This document shows, in pieces, positions 1 to 8,556 of a stretch of 34,956 nt of DNA. The stretch comes from an uncultured Geobacteraceae bacterium (GTDB lineage Bacteria; Desulfobacterota; Desulfuromonadia; Geobacterales; Pseudopelobacteraceae). The notes beneath the pieces are model-generated. The model was not told the DNA's origin, made no database searches, and saw nothing but the letters and a program-made list of their open reading frames with translations. The stretch covers positions 1-34,956 of the forward strand of contig CAIYZD010000315.1 in assembly GCA_903930585.1 (NCBI GenBank), written 5' to 3'. Both the position numbers and the translations under genes were made by a program. Positions within the stretch are counted from its first letter, which is position 1. Each line of letters begins with the position of its first letter.

Positions 1-757
1 GATCTACCCGGCTGTACCCTCTGCAGCCAAGAGCGTGATGGGCTGCCAGGCCGGTCTGCTCGGCTTTTTTGTACAGTGCCGGTTCCAGCCGTGCTGGAAA
101 TACATGTTCCGCCATGCCGTCGGTATATTTTGCTTCGAAGTCGTAGAATTCATTCTTAGGAACAATCTCGATGGCTCCGACCGGCGTATCGCCCAGAATG
201 CCGATCTGCACCTCCTGCCCCTTGATATATTGCTCAACCAGAATTTCGTCATCATAGTGAAAAGCCAGTTCAAGAGCTGCCGCCAATTGGCTTTCCTCCT
301 TGACAATCGATACTCCCACCGAGGAGCCTTCCTGTACCGGTTTGACCACCAGCGGCAGACCGAACGGGAGATCGGTCAGTTTCACGGTTTCACTGAGCCG
401 GTAACAACGGAAGGGAGCGGTCAGGATTCCGCCGGCTAGAAATGCCTGCTTGCTGTACAGTTTGTGCATTGCCAGAGCGCTGGCGAGGACACCTGATCCG
501 GTGTAGGGGATTTGGAGCAGTTCCAGCATTCCCTGCACACAACCATCTTCGCCGTAACGGCCATGCAGGGCGATGAAGGCGACATCGATTGCTTCCCGTT
601 TCAGTACGTCGGCCAGATCACGTCCGACATCGATTGCTACGGCGTTGTACCCTTGCGCCATGAGCGCCTGGTGAACGGCGGTTCCGCTCTTCAGAGAAAT
701 CTCCCGTTCGGCCGAAAGGCCACCGAACAGTACGCCGATTTTTTTTGATTTCATCAT
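1..757 (-). CDS. ddl: D-alanine--D-alanine ligase, 3' end beyond the window
   Basis: This gene would encode the cytoplasmic ATP-grasp ligase that joins two D-alanines to supply the end of the peptidoglycan stem peptide. Translation from the ATG at 757 is open for 252 codons and runs off the left edge, so about the last fifth to sixth of a normal ~300-residue Ddl is missing. Visible motifs are an N-terminal [18 protein letters not shown] (residues 5-22), HGRYGEDG in the substrate region, [15 protein letters not shown], and the ATP-grasp strands [18 protein letters not shown] and [19 protein letters not shown] sequence lies 8 bases before the ATG at 757; a second ATG follows directly at 754. 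It is 42 bp downstream of murB, which is the usual dcw order. No frameshift or stop was seen. Confidence 0.95.
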   Translation of the reverse strand, partial: MMKSKKIGVLFGGLSAEREISLKSGTAVHQALMAQGYNAVAIDVGRDLADVLKREAIDVAFIALHGRYGEDGCVQGMLELLQIPYTGSGVLASALAMHKLYSKQAFLAGGILTAPFRCYRLSETVKLTDLPFGLPLVVKPVQEGSSVGVSIVKEESQLAAALELAFHYDDEILVEQYIKGQEVQIGILGDTPVGAIEIVPKNEFYDFEAKYTDGMAEHVFPARLEPALYKKAEQTGLAAHHALGCRGYSRVD

Positions 758-799
758 GCCGGATACCTTTCCAAGCCGTGCCCGAACAAAAGAGGGAGG

Positions 800-1699
800 T
801 TAAATCTGACCCACTATACGCACTTCTTCCTCAAGTGTCACGCCGGATGTTGCATGTACCGCATTTTTTACGATCTTTGCCAGATCGAGGAAATTTTGGC
901 ACGTTGCGCCTCCGATGTTGACGAGAAAATTGCTATGCACTTCGGATACCTGTGCGGCGCCAACCTTTACGCCGCGCATGCCGGCGCTGTCGATAAATCG
1001 CCAGGCGGCCTGCTCTTGCGGGTTTTTGAAGAACGAACCGGCGCTTGGATAGCCGACGTTATGTTTCGTCCGGCGCAATTCCAGATCATTGCGGATTTGT
1101 TCTTCGGTATGGTGTGGTTCGCACTCTTCAAGAGAAAATGTTGCAGCCAGTACGATATCGCCAACTTCAAGTTTCAGGTGCCGGTAGCCGTAATCAAGCT
1201 CGTCAATTCTGACCTCATGGACGTTGCCGTTGCGCAGCAGCGTCAGGTGATCGGTCCGTTCGAGGATTCCCTTGCCATACGCGCCGGCGTTCATCTTGAT
1301 TGCTCCGCCGATGGTGCCGGGAATGCCGGAGATAAATCCGATCCCCCCCAATCCTTTCCCCTGGGCAAACCGTACCAGAGCCAGATTCTCAACTCCCGCC
1401 TCTGCTTTAATCATCGAGCCGTCGATGGCTGTGATGTGGTTGAACTTTTCCAGAGAGATGACCGCCCCTCGAATACCTTTGTCCCGAACCAGCAGATTGT
1501 ATCCCCTGCCGATCATCAGCCAAGGGATATTACTCTCTTCCAGCCATGACAGCAGCGAGGTGAGATCGTCCGTGTCTTCCGGAATTGCGTACAGGTCGGC
1601 CGGCCCTCCAACCTTAAGCGAGGTGTGGAGCTGCATCGGTTCGCCCAGCAGCAGCCTTCCGCGAAATGGTATAGGGAGGTCCTCGTAGCGGCAACTCAT
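800..1699 (-). CDS. murB: UDP-N-acetylenolpyruvoylglucosamine reductase
   Basis: MurB is the FAD-dependent reductase that turns UDP-GlcNAc-enolpyruvate into UDP-MurNAc in the cytoplasm, using NADPH. The 299-residue length fits the shorter type II enzymes. FAD-binding signatures are present: RGYNLLVRDKGIRGAVISL and GIPGTIGGAIKMNAGAYG. The SAGSFFKNP block carries the serine that acts as general acid in the family, and the C-terminal EEVRIVG supplies the catalytic glutamate region. The chosen ATG has AGGAG six bases upstream. It begins 9 bp after the murC stop and is clearly part of the dcw operon. Nothing unusual was seen. Confidence 0.97.
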   Translation of the reverse strand: MSCRYEDLPIPFRGRLLLGEPMQLHTSLKVGGPADLYAIPEDTDDLTSLLSWLEESNIPWLMIGRGYNLLVRDKGIRGAVISLEKFNHITAIDGSMIKAEAGVENLALVRFAQGKGLGGIGFISGIPGTIGGAIKMNAGAYGKGILERTDHLTLLRNGNVHEVRIDELDYGYRHLKLEVGDIVLAATFSLEECEPHHTEEQIRNDLELRRTKHNVGYPSAGSFFKNPQEQAAWRFIDSAGMRGVKVGAAQVSEVHSNFLVNIGGATCQNFLDLAKIVKNAVHATSGVTLEEEVRIVGQI

Positions 1700-1708
1700 G
1701 CATTGCTC

Positions 1709-3088
1709 CTATACGGTGCTCTGTAACAGTTGTACCAACGCTTCCCCCTGCTGCCAGATGTTGCCGGCGCCAAGGGTAATGACGATATCGTCTTTCCGGA
1801 CGATTCCGGCCAGGTGCCCGGGGAGCAGTTCGCGATTGGCGATCCAGGTCACATCTTTCTGGCCGTGGCGGCCGATCTCGGCGGCAAGCCGCTCGGCAGT
1901 GGCGCCGTCGATAGGCTGTTCACCCGCAGCATATACGTCGGTCAGGACCAGCACATCCGCATCGTAGAAAGCGGTCACAAATTCGTTGAACAGTTCATGG
2001 GTGCGGGTATAGCGATGTGGCTGGAAGGCGGCCACGATGCGTCGCTCCGGCCATCCCTGCCGAGCTGCCGCAAGGGTTGCCCTGATTTCCGCCGGGTGGT
2101 GTCCGTAGTCGTCCACGACCATGATCCCCTTTGGTTCCCCCTTGACGGTGAAGCGCCGACCTACGCCACTGAATGAGGCAAATCCTTCCTGAATGGCGGT
2201 AAACGGCACGTCAAGTTCCAGAGCCACGGCGATACAGGCCATGGCATTCAGAACATTGTGCGGTCCCGGCATCGGAAAAGATATCTCGCCGAGCCGGTAT
2301 CCTTTAAAGTGGGCGACAAACGTTGTCTGAAAACCGTCATGCCTGACATGAGTGGCGCGGATATCGGCCTGGGCCGAGAGGCCGTAGGTCATGTACCTTT
2401 TTTTAACCCGGGGCAGGACTTCGCGGATATTCTTGTCGTCAAGGCAGAGGACGGCCATGCCGTAAAAGGGAACTTTGTTGATAAATTCGACGAACGTGTC
2501 TTTGATCTCTTCGATACCGGAATAATGATCGAGATGGTCGGCGTCGATATTGGTTACTACGGCAATGGTCGGCGACAGGAGCAGAAACGAACCGTCCGAT
2601 TCGTCAGCTTCGGCAAGCAGAAACTTTCCCTGGCCTATCTGGGCGTTGGTGCCGATGGCGTTCAGTTTGCCGCCGATGACAATCGTCGGATCGATGCCGG
2701 CGTGTCCGAGAATAGCGGCGGCCATCGAGGTAGTGGTGGTTTTTCCGTGAGTCCCGGCGATGGCGATGCCGTATTTCATCCGCATCAGCTCGGCCAGCAT
2801 TTCCGCGCGCGGAATGACCGGTACATGCAGTCTCTTGGCTTCGATCACTTCAGGGTTGTCGTCGTGAACGGCGGAGGAGATTACCACGACATCAACATCC
2901 TTCAGGTTTTCTGCCATGTGTCCGATGCCGATTTCGGCGCCGAGTGAGGTCAAACGTTCGGTGATGTCCGACCCGCGCAGGTCGGAACCTGATACCTTGT
3001 AGCCAAGGTTGAGCAGCACTTCCGCGATTCCGCTCATACCGATTCCGCCGATGCCGACGAAGTGAATTTTATCTATTTTCCCGTACAT
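1709..3088 (-). CDS. murC: UDP-N-acetylmuramate--L-alanine ligase
   Basis: MurC is the first Mur ligase and adds L-alanine to UDP-MurNAc with ATP in the cytoplasm. The 459-residue product has the N-terminal Rossmann loop [17 protein letters not shown] (10-26), the ATP loop [10 protein letters not shown] (111-120), the central DADHLDHY motif, [14 protein letters not shown], and the [11 protein letters not shown] motif typical of MurC. Length and domain order are normal. It lies 16 bp after murG and 9 bp before murB in the same operon. Confidence 0.97.
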   Translation of the reverse strand: MYGKIDKIHFVGIGGIGMSGIAEVLLNLGYKVSGSDLRGSDITERLTSLGAEIGIGHMAENLKDVDVVVISSAVHDDNPEVIEAKRLHVPVIPRAEMLAELMRMKYGIAIAGTHGKTTTTSMAAAILGHAGIDPTIVIGGKLNAIGTNAQIGQGKFLLAEADESDGSFLLLSPTIAVVTNIDADHLDHYSGIEEIKDTFVEFINKVPFYGMAVLCLDDKNIREVLPRVKKRYMTYGLSAQADIRATHVRHDGFQTTFVAHFKGYRLGEISFPMPGPHNVLNAMACIAVALELDVPFTAIQEGFASFSGVGRRFTVKGEPKGIMVVDDYGHHPAEIRATLAAARQGWPERRIVAAFQPHRYTRTHELFNEFVTAFYDADVLVLTDVYAAGEQPIDGATAERLAAEIGRHGQKDVTWIANRELLPGHLAGIVRKDDIVITLGAGNIWQQGEALVQLLQSTV

Positions 3089-3104
3089 TCGGTATCCTCT
3101 TGTT

Positions 3105-4214
3105 TCAGTAGGTGTGTGTCATTTCATCGACAATAATCCGGGCAGCATCCAGTCGTGCCAGACTGAAAGCCAGTTCTCCGGTGCGGCGGACAAGGTCCGG
3201 GTCTTCAGAAAGCGTCCGGATGGTCCCGGCCAGAGTTTCCCCGGATAATTCCCGTTCCAGCATCATGAAGCAGGCGTCTTTCTTGAGCAGTGCCTCGGCG
3301 TTACGGCGCTGGTGATCATCCACTGCGTGCGGAAACGGGATGAACAGGCATGTTTTACCGCATGCAGTGACTTCGGCGATGGTGGTGGCGCCGGCCCGGC
3401 AGATTATCAGGTCAGCCTTGGCGTATTCTGCCGCCATGTCGCCGATAAACGGAGTTACCGTTGCTGTTACGTCTGCTGCCCGGTATGCCTCCGTGACTTC
3501 GGTACAATCTTTTTCACCGGTCTGATGGGTAATCAACAAGGTACCAAGGCCCTGCTTCAACAGCGGAAGCGCCTCGATCATAGCGATGTTGATGGCGTGG
3601 GCCCCCTGGCTGCCGCCGAAGATGAACAGATGAAAATTCTCCCCATCCCCCCTTTGACAAAGCGGGGTACCCGTCAGGGCGAGGGAATTTACCTTTCCGG
3701 TCATGTCAAGAATCTGCCGCCTCAGCGGGTTACCGGTCAGCAGGGTGGTTTTGGAAGGAAAATAGCGCGCCGATTCTTCCAGTGTGATAAATACCTTGTC
3801 GGCAAACCTGGCAAGCAGCCGGTTCGTCTGGCCTGGAATGGCGTTCTGCTCATGGATGAAACGGGGAATCTGCATGCCGCGGGCTGCCAGTACCATCGGT
3901 AGAGATGCGTAGCCTCCCACTCCAAGAACCATATCCGGGCGAAAGTTCTTCAGTATTTTTCTCGATTGGGCGTACCCATATACCATCATTGCGGCGCCTT
4001 TAAGCTGGCTGAGGGATCCCTTACCGCGGATTCCGGATGCCGAAATCAGCTCCAGTCGATAGCCGGCCGCCGGAACGGCCCGGGCTTCAATGCCCCGTTC
4101 GGTGCCGACAAACAACACTTCATTTGCCGGATCGCGAGAAAGAAATTCTTCGGCAACGGCAATGCCGGGGAAGAGATGGCCACCGGTGCCGCCACCGGCA
4201 ATAATCAGTTTCAT
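3105..4214 (-). CDS. murG: UDP-GlcNAc:lipid I N-acetylglucosaminyltransferase
   Basis: MurG is the peripheral-membrane GT-B transferase that converts lipid I to lipid II at the inner membrane face. Family motifs are clear: [20 protein letters not shown] (4-23), GGYASLP (100-106), [14 protein letters not shown] (121-134), [11 protein letters not shown] (199-209) and [16 protein letters not shown] with the following [13 protein letters not shown]. Its start overlaps the ftsW stop by 4 bp (ATGA), so the two are translationally coupled. The oddity lies between GNPLRRQIL and FGGSQGA: about 15-20 extra residues (around 174-193, including [13 protein letters not shown]) are encoded by a GC-rich repeat-like sequence, listed separately. 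It falls in a variable loop and leaves the frame open. Confidence 0.97.
   Translation of the reverse strand: MKLIIAGGGTGGHLFPGIAVAEEFLSRDPANEVLFVGTERGIEARAVPAAGYRLELISASGIRGKGSLSQLKGAAMMVYGYAQSRKILKNFRPDMVLGVGGYASLPMVLAARGMQIPRFIHEQNAIPGQTNRLLARFADKVFITLEESARYFPSKTTLLTGNPLRRQILDMTGKVNSLALTGTPLCQRGDGENFHLFIFGGSQGAHAINIAMIEALPLLKQGLGTLLITHQTGEKDCTEVTEAYRAADVTATVTPFIGDMAAEYAKADLIICRAGATTIAEVTACGKTCLFIPFPHAVDDHQRRNAEALLKKDACFMMLERELSGETLAGTIRTLSEDPDLVRRTGELAFSLARLDAARIIVDEMTHTY
3647..3667. repeat. GC-rich imperfect palindrome inside murG
   Basis: The minus strand reads CCCC-G-CTTTG, one T, then CAAAG-G-GGGG: a 10-bp inverted repeat with one G/G mismatch. It is flanked by further runs of C and G and lies in the MurG loop between the two GT-B domains. 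The pattern resembles the dispersed CCCCCTTTG/CAAAGGGGG repeats that I recall as common between genes in Geobacter-type genomes. Here it is read as protein. No second copy was found in this window. Confidence 0.55.
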
Positions 4215-5338
4215 GGATCCTCCTTCAGGCTGATGGAGGATATCTTCAGTCCCGATGAAATGTTGAGCAGAATACCGACGGCAAACAGGCTGATCAACAG
4301 AGAGCTGCCGCCGTAGCTGATAAAAGGGAGAGCCAGTCCCTTGGTCGGGAGCAGTCCGGTCACGACCCCCATGTTTACCGATGCCTCAATGCCGAATAAT
4401 ACGGCAATTCCCAGCGCCAGGAAACGTCCGAAGATGTCCGGAGCGGCAACGGCGATGCGCATGGCCCGCTGTACCAGCAGAAAAAACATCCCGATGATGA
4501 CAATGACACCGATAAAGCCGAGCTCTTCGCCGACAACCGCCAGAATGAAGTCGGTATGAGCTTCCGGCAGATAGAAGAGTTTCTGCTTTCCTTCACCGAG
4601 CCCCTGGCCGAATAAGCCCCCGGTGCCGAAAGCAAGCCATGACTGGATGATCTGAAAGCCGCTGTTCTGCGGGTCCTGCCATGGGTCGAGAAACGCCAGA
4701 ATGCGCCGCTTGCGGTAGGCAACATTCATAACCAGAAAGTAGAGGAATGGCAGCGACATCAAAAAAATCGAAATAATATAGACAAGCCGTGTGCCGGCGG
4801 CAAAGAGCATGATGATGGCGACCGCCGCCAGGGTCAGGGCCGAGCCCATATCCGGCTGTTTGAGCAGAAGGGCCAGCATCACGAGCAGAATCAGCATGTA
4901 TGACACAAATCCGGGGCCGAGTTGCTTGATTTTATCCTGTTTCCGGTCCAGTGAGTAGGCCATGTACATGATCAGGGCGATCTTGGCGATCTCGGAGGGC
5001 TGAAGATTGAAACCGGGGAGCCGTATCCAGCGCGATGCTCCGCCGGCGCTCCCTCCGATTCCCGGAATAAGTACCAGTACCAGCAGCACGATGCATCCGA
5101 GCAGTACCGGAACCGCCATCTTACGCCAGAATTGGTAGTTGATCCGCATCGTTCCCAACATGATGCCAAAGCCGAGCAGAGCGAATATCCCCTGCCGTTT
5201 GAAGAAGAAGAAACCATCGTGAAAGCGTTTGGCAGCCATGACGGAAGATGCCGAATATACCATGACAACCCCGAAACAGGTGAGCGCAATGGCCATCAGC
5301 ATGATCACCAGATCATATTCTTCCAGCTTCTTGAACAT
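4211..5338 (-). CDS. ftsW: Septal SEDS peptidoglycan polymerase FtsW
   Basis: FtsW is the integral-membrane SEDS glycosyltransferase that polymerises lipid II at the septum together with FtsI. The 375-residue protein is mostly hydrophobic, with around ten membrane segments. It shows the SEDS signatures YSASSVMAAKRF (28-39), GEELGFIGVIVIIG and, near the C terminus, PFISYGGSSLLISLFAVG. It starts directly after the murD stop (no gap) and overlaps murG by 4 bp. RodA is the alternative family member, but the dcw position argues for FtsW. Confidence 0.96.
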   Translation of the reverse strand: MFKKLEEYDLVIMLMAIALTCFGVVMVYSASSVMAAKRFHDGFFFFKRQGIFALLGFGIMLGTMRINYQFWRKMAVPVLLGCIVLLVLVLIPGIGGSAGGASRWIRLPGFNLQPSEIAKIALIMYMAYSLDRKQDKIKQLGPGFVSYMLILLVMLALLLKQPDMGSALTLAAVAIIMLFAAGTRLVYIISIFLMSLPFLYFLVMNVAYRKRRILAFLDPWQDPQNSGFQIIQSWLAFGTGGLFGQGLGEGKQKLFYLPEAHTDFILAVVGEELGFIGVIVIIGMFFLLVQRAMRIAVAAPDIFGRFLALGIAVLFGIEASVNMGVVTGLLPTKGLALPFISYGGSSLLISLFAVGILLNISSGLKISSISLKEDP

Positions 5339-6679
5339 TTAGAGTGCCTTTACCGCAGCTATAAATCTTTGAGCACGTTCCTCATAATCGCGGAACATGT
5401 CGAAACTTGAACAGGCGGGCGACATCAGTACCGTTCCGCCGGAAGCCGTTATCTCCGCGGAGATACTCACCGCATCCTCCAATGTTACTGCTCGGCGGGT
5501 GTCGGTTAATGTCCCGAGCTCCATATCCATTCGCTCCGCCGCTTCACCGATCAGTACCAAGTGTCGCACGCGCTCCTTTATCAGCGGTGCCAGCGGGGCA
5601 TATGCCCCTCCCTTGTCCTTGCCGCCGGCTATGAGCGTAATATCAGTGAAGCTTTCAAGCGCTTTTTCCACGCTGCCGACATTGGTGGCTTTGCTGTCTT
5701 CATAGTAGCCGACACCGTTTACTTCACGGACAAACTCCATACGATGATGGAGCGCTTCAAAACAGAGAATGGTTTCAAATGTTTCATCCGGACGACAGCC
5801 GAGCAGAAGCGCGCAGGCTACCGCAGCCATAATGTTTTCCAGATTGTGTACTCCCTGCAGCCGGATGGCGGCGGTAGGGAAACACTCCTCATGGCCGTCA
5901 TGGCGATAGGTAATTACGCCATCTGTACAGAAAATTCCCTCCTCCAGCTCTATTTTTCTGCTGAAGGGGAACAGTGCGGCTTTGAGATTCTGCGCATGCT
6001 GCCAGACAAGCGGATCATCCCGGTTGACCACGGCAAAATCGTCTTCGGTCTGATTTTCAAAAATACGCAGTTTGGCGTTTATGTAGGCCTGGTAATCGGG
6101 GTAGCGGTCGAGATGGTCCTCGCTCAGATTCAACAGCGCCGCCACGGTCGGACGAAACGAGGTGATCCACTCCAGTTGGAACGAGCTGATTTCAGCAACG
6201 ACCTGATCATATATCTCATGTGATTCCGCCAGTTCGATAAGCGGATTGCCGATGTTGCCGCCAACAAAGGTATGGTACCCATTGTGCTTGAAGATCGCGC
6301 CGAGGATGGTGGTAGTCGTTGTTTTGCCGTTGGTACCGGTGATTGCCGCTAACGGCGCATCGATAAACCGTGCAGCAAGCTCGATCTCGCTGATAATTTC
6401 ACGTCCTGTACGGTGTGCCGCAACCAGTTGCGGCAGATCCATCGGCACGCCGGGAGAAACCACTATCAGGTCGCTGGTCAGGAAGGTTGCTTCGTCATGT
6501 CGTTCCAGCTGGCTGGTGATATCGTAGGCTGCCAGTTCTGCCAGTTGTACTGTAAGAGCCGATTCACTCCGCATGTCGGTGACGGTTACCCGTGCCCCTT
6601 TTGAGGCCAGAAAGCGGGCACAGGCGACGCCGGTTTTGGCGAGCCCGACGACGAGGACTTTTTTGTTTTTAAGCTCCAT
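5339..6679 (-). CDS. murD: UDP-N-acetylmuramoyl-L-alanine--D-glutamate ligase
   Basis: MurD adds D-glutamate to UDP-MurNAc-L-Ala with ATP. The 446-residue length is standard. Visible motifs are the N-terminal [17 protein letters not shown] (8-24), the P-loop [10 protein letters not shown] (114-123), [19 protein letters not shown] with the residues that bind Mg and the carbamylated lysine, [14 protein letters not shown], and [11 protein letters not shown] in the C-terminal domain. The start has AAGG nine bases upstream. In most dcw clusters murD directly follows mraY; here an ORF6N gene and about 290 bp of additional non-coding DNA separate them. Confidence 0.97.
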   Translation of the reverse strand: MELKNKKVLVVGLAKTGVACARFLASKGARVTVTDMRSESALTVQLAELAAYDITSQLERHDEATFLTSDLIVVSPGVPMDLPQLVAAHRTGREIISEIELAARFIDAPLAAITGTNGKTTTTTILGAIFKHNGYHTFVGGNIGNPLIELAESHEIYDQVVAEISSFQLEWITSFRPTVAALLNLSEDHLDRYPDYQAYINAKLRIFENQTEDDFAVVNRDDPLVWQHAQNLKAALFPFSRKIELEEGIFCTDGVITYRHDGHEECFPTAAIRLQGVHNLENIMAAVACALLLGCRPDETFETILCFEALHHRMEFVREVNGVGYYEDSKATNVGSVEKALESFTDITLIAGGKDKGGAYAPLAPLIKERVRHLVLIGEAAERMDMELGTLTDTRRAVTLEDAVSISAEITASGGTVLMSPACSSFDMFRDYEERAQRFIAAVKAL

Positions 6680-6813
6680 ATAGTATTGCCTTAGAATCCG
6701 GTGTTATTTTCCTGTCAACGGTTTTATGGGGTGCCGGAACTGCTAATCCTGCTGCATCCGGCGATCAACTCAAATGGACCATTTATCCTGTGGATATAAG
6801 TAACGCACTTTAT

Positions 6814-7323
6814 TCATTCTCTCCCAAACCCGATTGGCCGTTTTTTCTTCGATTCCGGCGGGGTCATCAATTGCCGGATGGCATCGAAAACCATCTTGAA
6901 CTGGGAATCGTACTTCTTCTCCAGGTTTTCCAATTTCGCCGCCAGATCCTTGTGTGTTGAGATTATCTCACGGAGTTTGACAAAAGCTCTGACAACCTGG
7001 ACACTCACTGCAACAGCAAGAGGCGTGTTCAGGACACTTGCGGCCATAATAGTGCCATGTTCGGTAAAGGCGTATGGCAGGTTTCGTGAGAATTTTAATT
7101 TTGAGAGGTGGTCGCAATTTGCGACCACCTCTATTTTTTCTGTTGAAGACAGTTGGAACATGAAATCTTCAGGAAAGCGCTCTCTGTTACGGCGTACTTG
7201 CTCGTTCAAGCGTTTTGTCTCAACTCCATATAACACGGCAAGGTATGCATCGAGCATGACCCTTTCTCCGCGAATCACAAGTATCTTTTGCTTAATGAGT
7301 TCAGCAGGAATCATATCTTTCAT
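6814..7323 (-). CDS. ORF6N-domain (phage-type) DNA-binding protein
   Basis: The 169-residue product has the ORF6N domain seen in phage and prophage proteins related to KilA-N/Bro: IRGERVMLDAYLAVLYGVET (18-37, recognised by VMLD..LA.LYGVET), RFPEDFMFQL (49-58) and LPYAFTEHGTIMAASVLNTP (82-101). A charged stretch likely to form a coiled coil follows (LAAKLENLEKKYDSQFKMVFDA), then a basic tail. The start has GGAGGG four bases upstream. It sits in the dcw operon between mraY and murD, in the same orientation, with no other phage gene nearby. Residues 64-73 are encoded by a perfect 29-bp palindrome, and three related palindromes lie just upstream. The domain is generally taken to bind DNA; the target and role are unknown. 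A self-regulating or selfish element is inferred. Confidence 0.88.
   Translation of the reverse strand: MKDMIPAELIKQKILVIRGERVMLDAYLAVLYGVETKRLNEQVRRNRERFPEDFMFQLSSTEKIEVVANCDHLSKLKFSRNLPYAFTEHGTIMAASVLNTPLAVAVSVQVVRAFVKLREIISTHKDLAAKLENLEKKYDSQFKMVFDAIRQLMTPPESKKKRPIGFGRE
7104..7132. repeat. Palindrome P4, inside the ORF6N coding sequence
   Basis: This is a perfect 29-bp inverted repeat: arms 7104-7117 and 7119-7132, centre 7118, core GTCGCAATTTGCGAC. It lies in codons 64-73 of the ORF6N gene and encodes EVVANCDHL. It shares its core with three palindromes upstream of the same gene, although the outer arms differ. It could be an operator, an RNA hairpin or an inserted element. Confidence 0.9.
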
Positions 7324-7332
7324 CGTCCCTCC

Positions 7333-7363
7333 ATCAGGTGGTCACAGTTTGTGACAACCTGAT
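7333..7363. repeat. Palindrome P1, upstream of the ORF6N gene
   Basis: Inverted repeat with 15-bp arms around position 7348 and two mismatched pairs (7347/7349 and 7340/7356), core GTCACAGTTTGTGAC. It ends 9 bp before the ORF6N start codon and abuts its ribosome binding site. In an mRNA it would fold next to the start; as DNA it would suit a dimeric repressor. Confidence 0.88.
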
Positions 7364-7368
7364 TTCAA

Positions 7369-7399
7369 AACTTAAAGTCACAATTTGTGACTTTAAGTT
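7369..7399. repeat. Palindrome P2, upstream of the ORF6N gene
   Basis: Perfect 31-bp inverted repeat with 15-bp arms around position 7384, core GTCACAATTTGTGAC. The outer arms (AACTTAAA/TTTAAGTT) differ from the other copies yet are fully self-complementary. It is only 5 bp from P1. Confidence 0.9.
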
Positions 7400-7426
7400 G
7401 GTAACATATCAATAAATATGGCTTTC

Positions 7427-7455
7427 CTTTGAAGTCGCAAATTGCGACCTCAAAG
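7427..7455. repeat. Palindrome P3, just after mraY
   Basis: Inverted repeat with 14-bp arms around position 7441 and one mismatch (7433/7449), core GTCGCAAATTGCGAC. It lies 21 bp past the mraY stop, between mraY and the ORF6N gene. The core has the G/C form seen in P4 rather than the A/T form seen in P1 and P2. Confidence 0.88.
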
Positions 7456-7476
7456 ATTACCTCGTGATTTTAAACG

Positions 7477-8553
7477 TCACCTCATCTTCAGTGTCGAAAT
7501 TGCCACGAGCGCCAGGATGATGCTGATAATCCAGAAGCGGACGATGATCTTCGGCTCGGCAACGCCTTTCAGTTCGAAGTGGTGATGAATCGGGGCCATG
7601 CGGAAGATCCGTTTGCCGCGATACTTGTAGGAACCGACCTGGAAAATAACCGACAGCGCCTCGACGACAAAGATACCGCCAACGATTACCAGCAGGATCT
7701 CCTGCTTGGTCAGCACCGCAATGGTTCCCAGCGTTCCCCCCAGTGAGAGCGAGCCGACGTCCCCCATGAAAATCTCGGCAGGATATGAGTTGTACCAGAG
7801 GAAACCAAGCCCGGCTCCAACCATGGCGCCGCATAATACGGCCAGTTCGCCGGCCCCTGCTACGCGCGGAATCTGCAGGTAGGCCGACAGTGTGGCGTGT
7901 CCGGCGATGTAGGAAAAGAGCATATAGGTGGCGGCATTGATCGCCACCGGCCCGATGGCAAGCCCGTCAAGTCCGTCTGTAAGGTTGACGGCGTTGCTGG
8001 CGCCGACGATTACCAGGATGACAAACGGGATGAACCAGACCCAGAGGTCAGGGTGAAAATTTTTGAAGAGCGGAAAATAGAGAATTTCATTGAACTCGGG
8101 CTTGATGAACAAAAACAGGGCGACCGACCCGGCCAGTACGACCTGCCAGAACATCTTCTGGCGGGCGGATAAACCCCTGGTATTTTTCTCGACAACTTTT
8201 TTATAATCGTCAATAAAGCCGATCAGACCGTATCCGACAGTAATGAAAAGTGTGATCCAGATATACTGATTGGTAAGATCGGCCCAGAGCAAGGTCGGTA
8301 TGACGATTGCCGACAGGATTATGACGCCTCCCATGGTGGGTGTGCCCTGCTTCTGCAGATGCGATTCCGGACCGTCGGTACGGATGACCTGACGCGCCTG
8401 CATCGACTCCAGTTTACGGATGATCCAGGGGCCAAGGACAAAGCATACTATCAGCGCCGTGATCATGGCGTAGATAGTACGGAACGTCAGGTATTTAAAT
8501 ATGTTAAACAGTTTGATGTTGGTCGCGAGCGGATAAAAAATGTGGTAGAGCAT
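7477..8553 (-). CDS. mraY: Phospho-N-acetylmuramoyl-pentapeptide transferase
   Basis: MraY is the polytopic inner-membrane enzyme that moves phospho-MurNAc-pentapeptide to undecaprenyl phosphate to form lipid I. The 358-residue protein has about ten membrane spans. Family motifs include [14 protein letters not shown] in the first third, [34 protein letters not shown] with the catalytic aspartates, [12 protein letters not shown], and the C-terminal [13 protein letters not shown]. It follows murF with a 3-bp gap. On its downstream side, where murD would be expected, lie the palindromes and the ORF6N gene. Confidence 0.97.
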   Translation of the reverse strand: MLYHIFYPLATNIKLFNIFKYLTFRTIYAMITALIVCFVLGPWIIRKLESMQARQVIRTDGPESHLQKQGTPTMGGVIILSAIVIPTLLWADLTNQYIWITLFITVGYGLIGFIDDYKKVVEKNTRGLSARQKMFWQVVLAGSVALFLFIKPEFNEILYFPLFKNFHPDLWVWFIPFVILVIVGASNAVNLTDGLDGLAIGPVAINAATYMLFSYIAGHATLSAYLQIPRVAGAGELAVLCGAMVGAGLGFLWYNSYPAEIFMGDVGSLSLGGTLGTIAVLTKQEILLVIVGGIFVVEALSVIFQVGSYKYRGKRIFRMAPIHHHFELKGVAEPKIIVRFWIISIILALVAISTLKMR

Positions 8554-8556
8554 GGG

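Noticed and set aside
7457-7834. Minus-strand 125-codon frame overlapping the mraY end
   Set aside because: It overlaps the conserved C-terminal part of mraY in another frame, with no domain or start signal.
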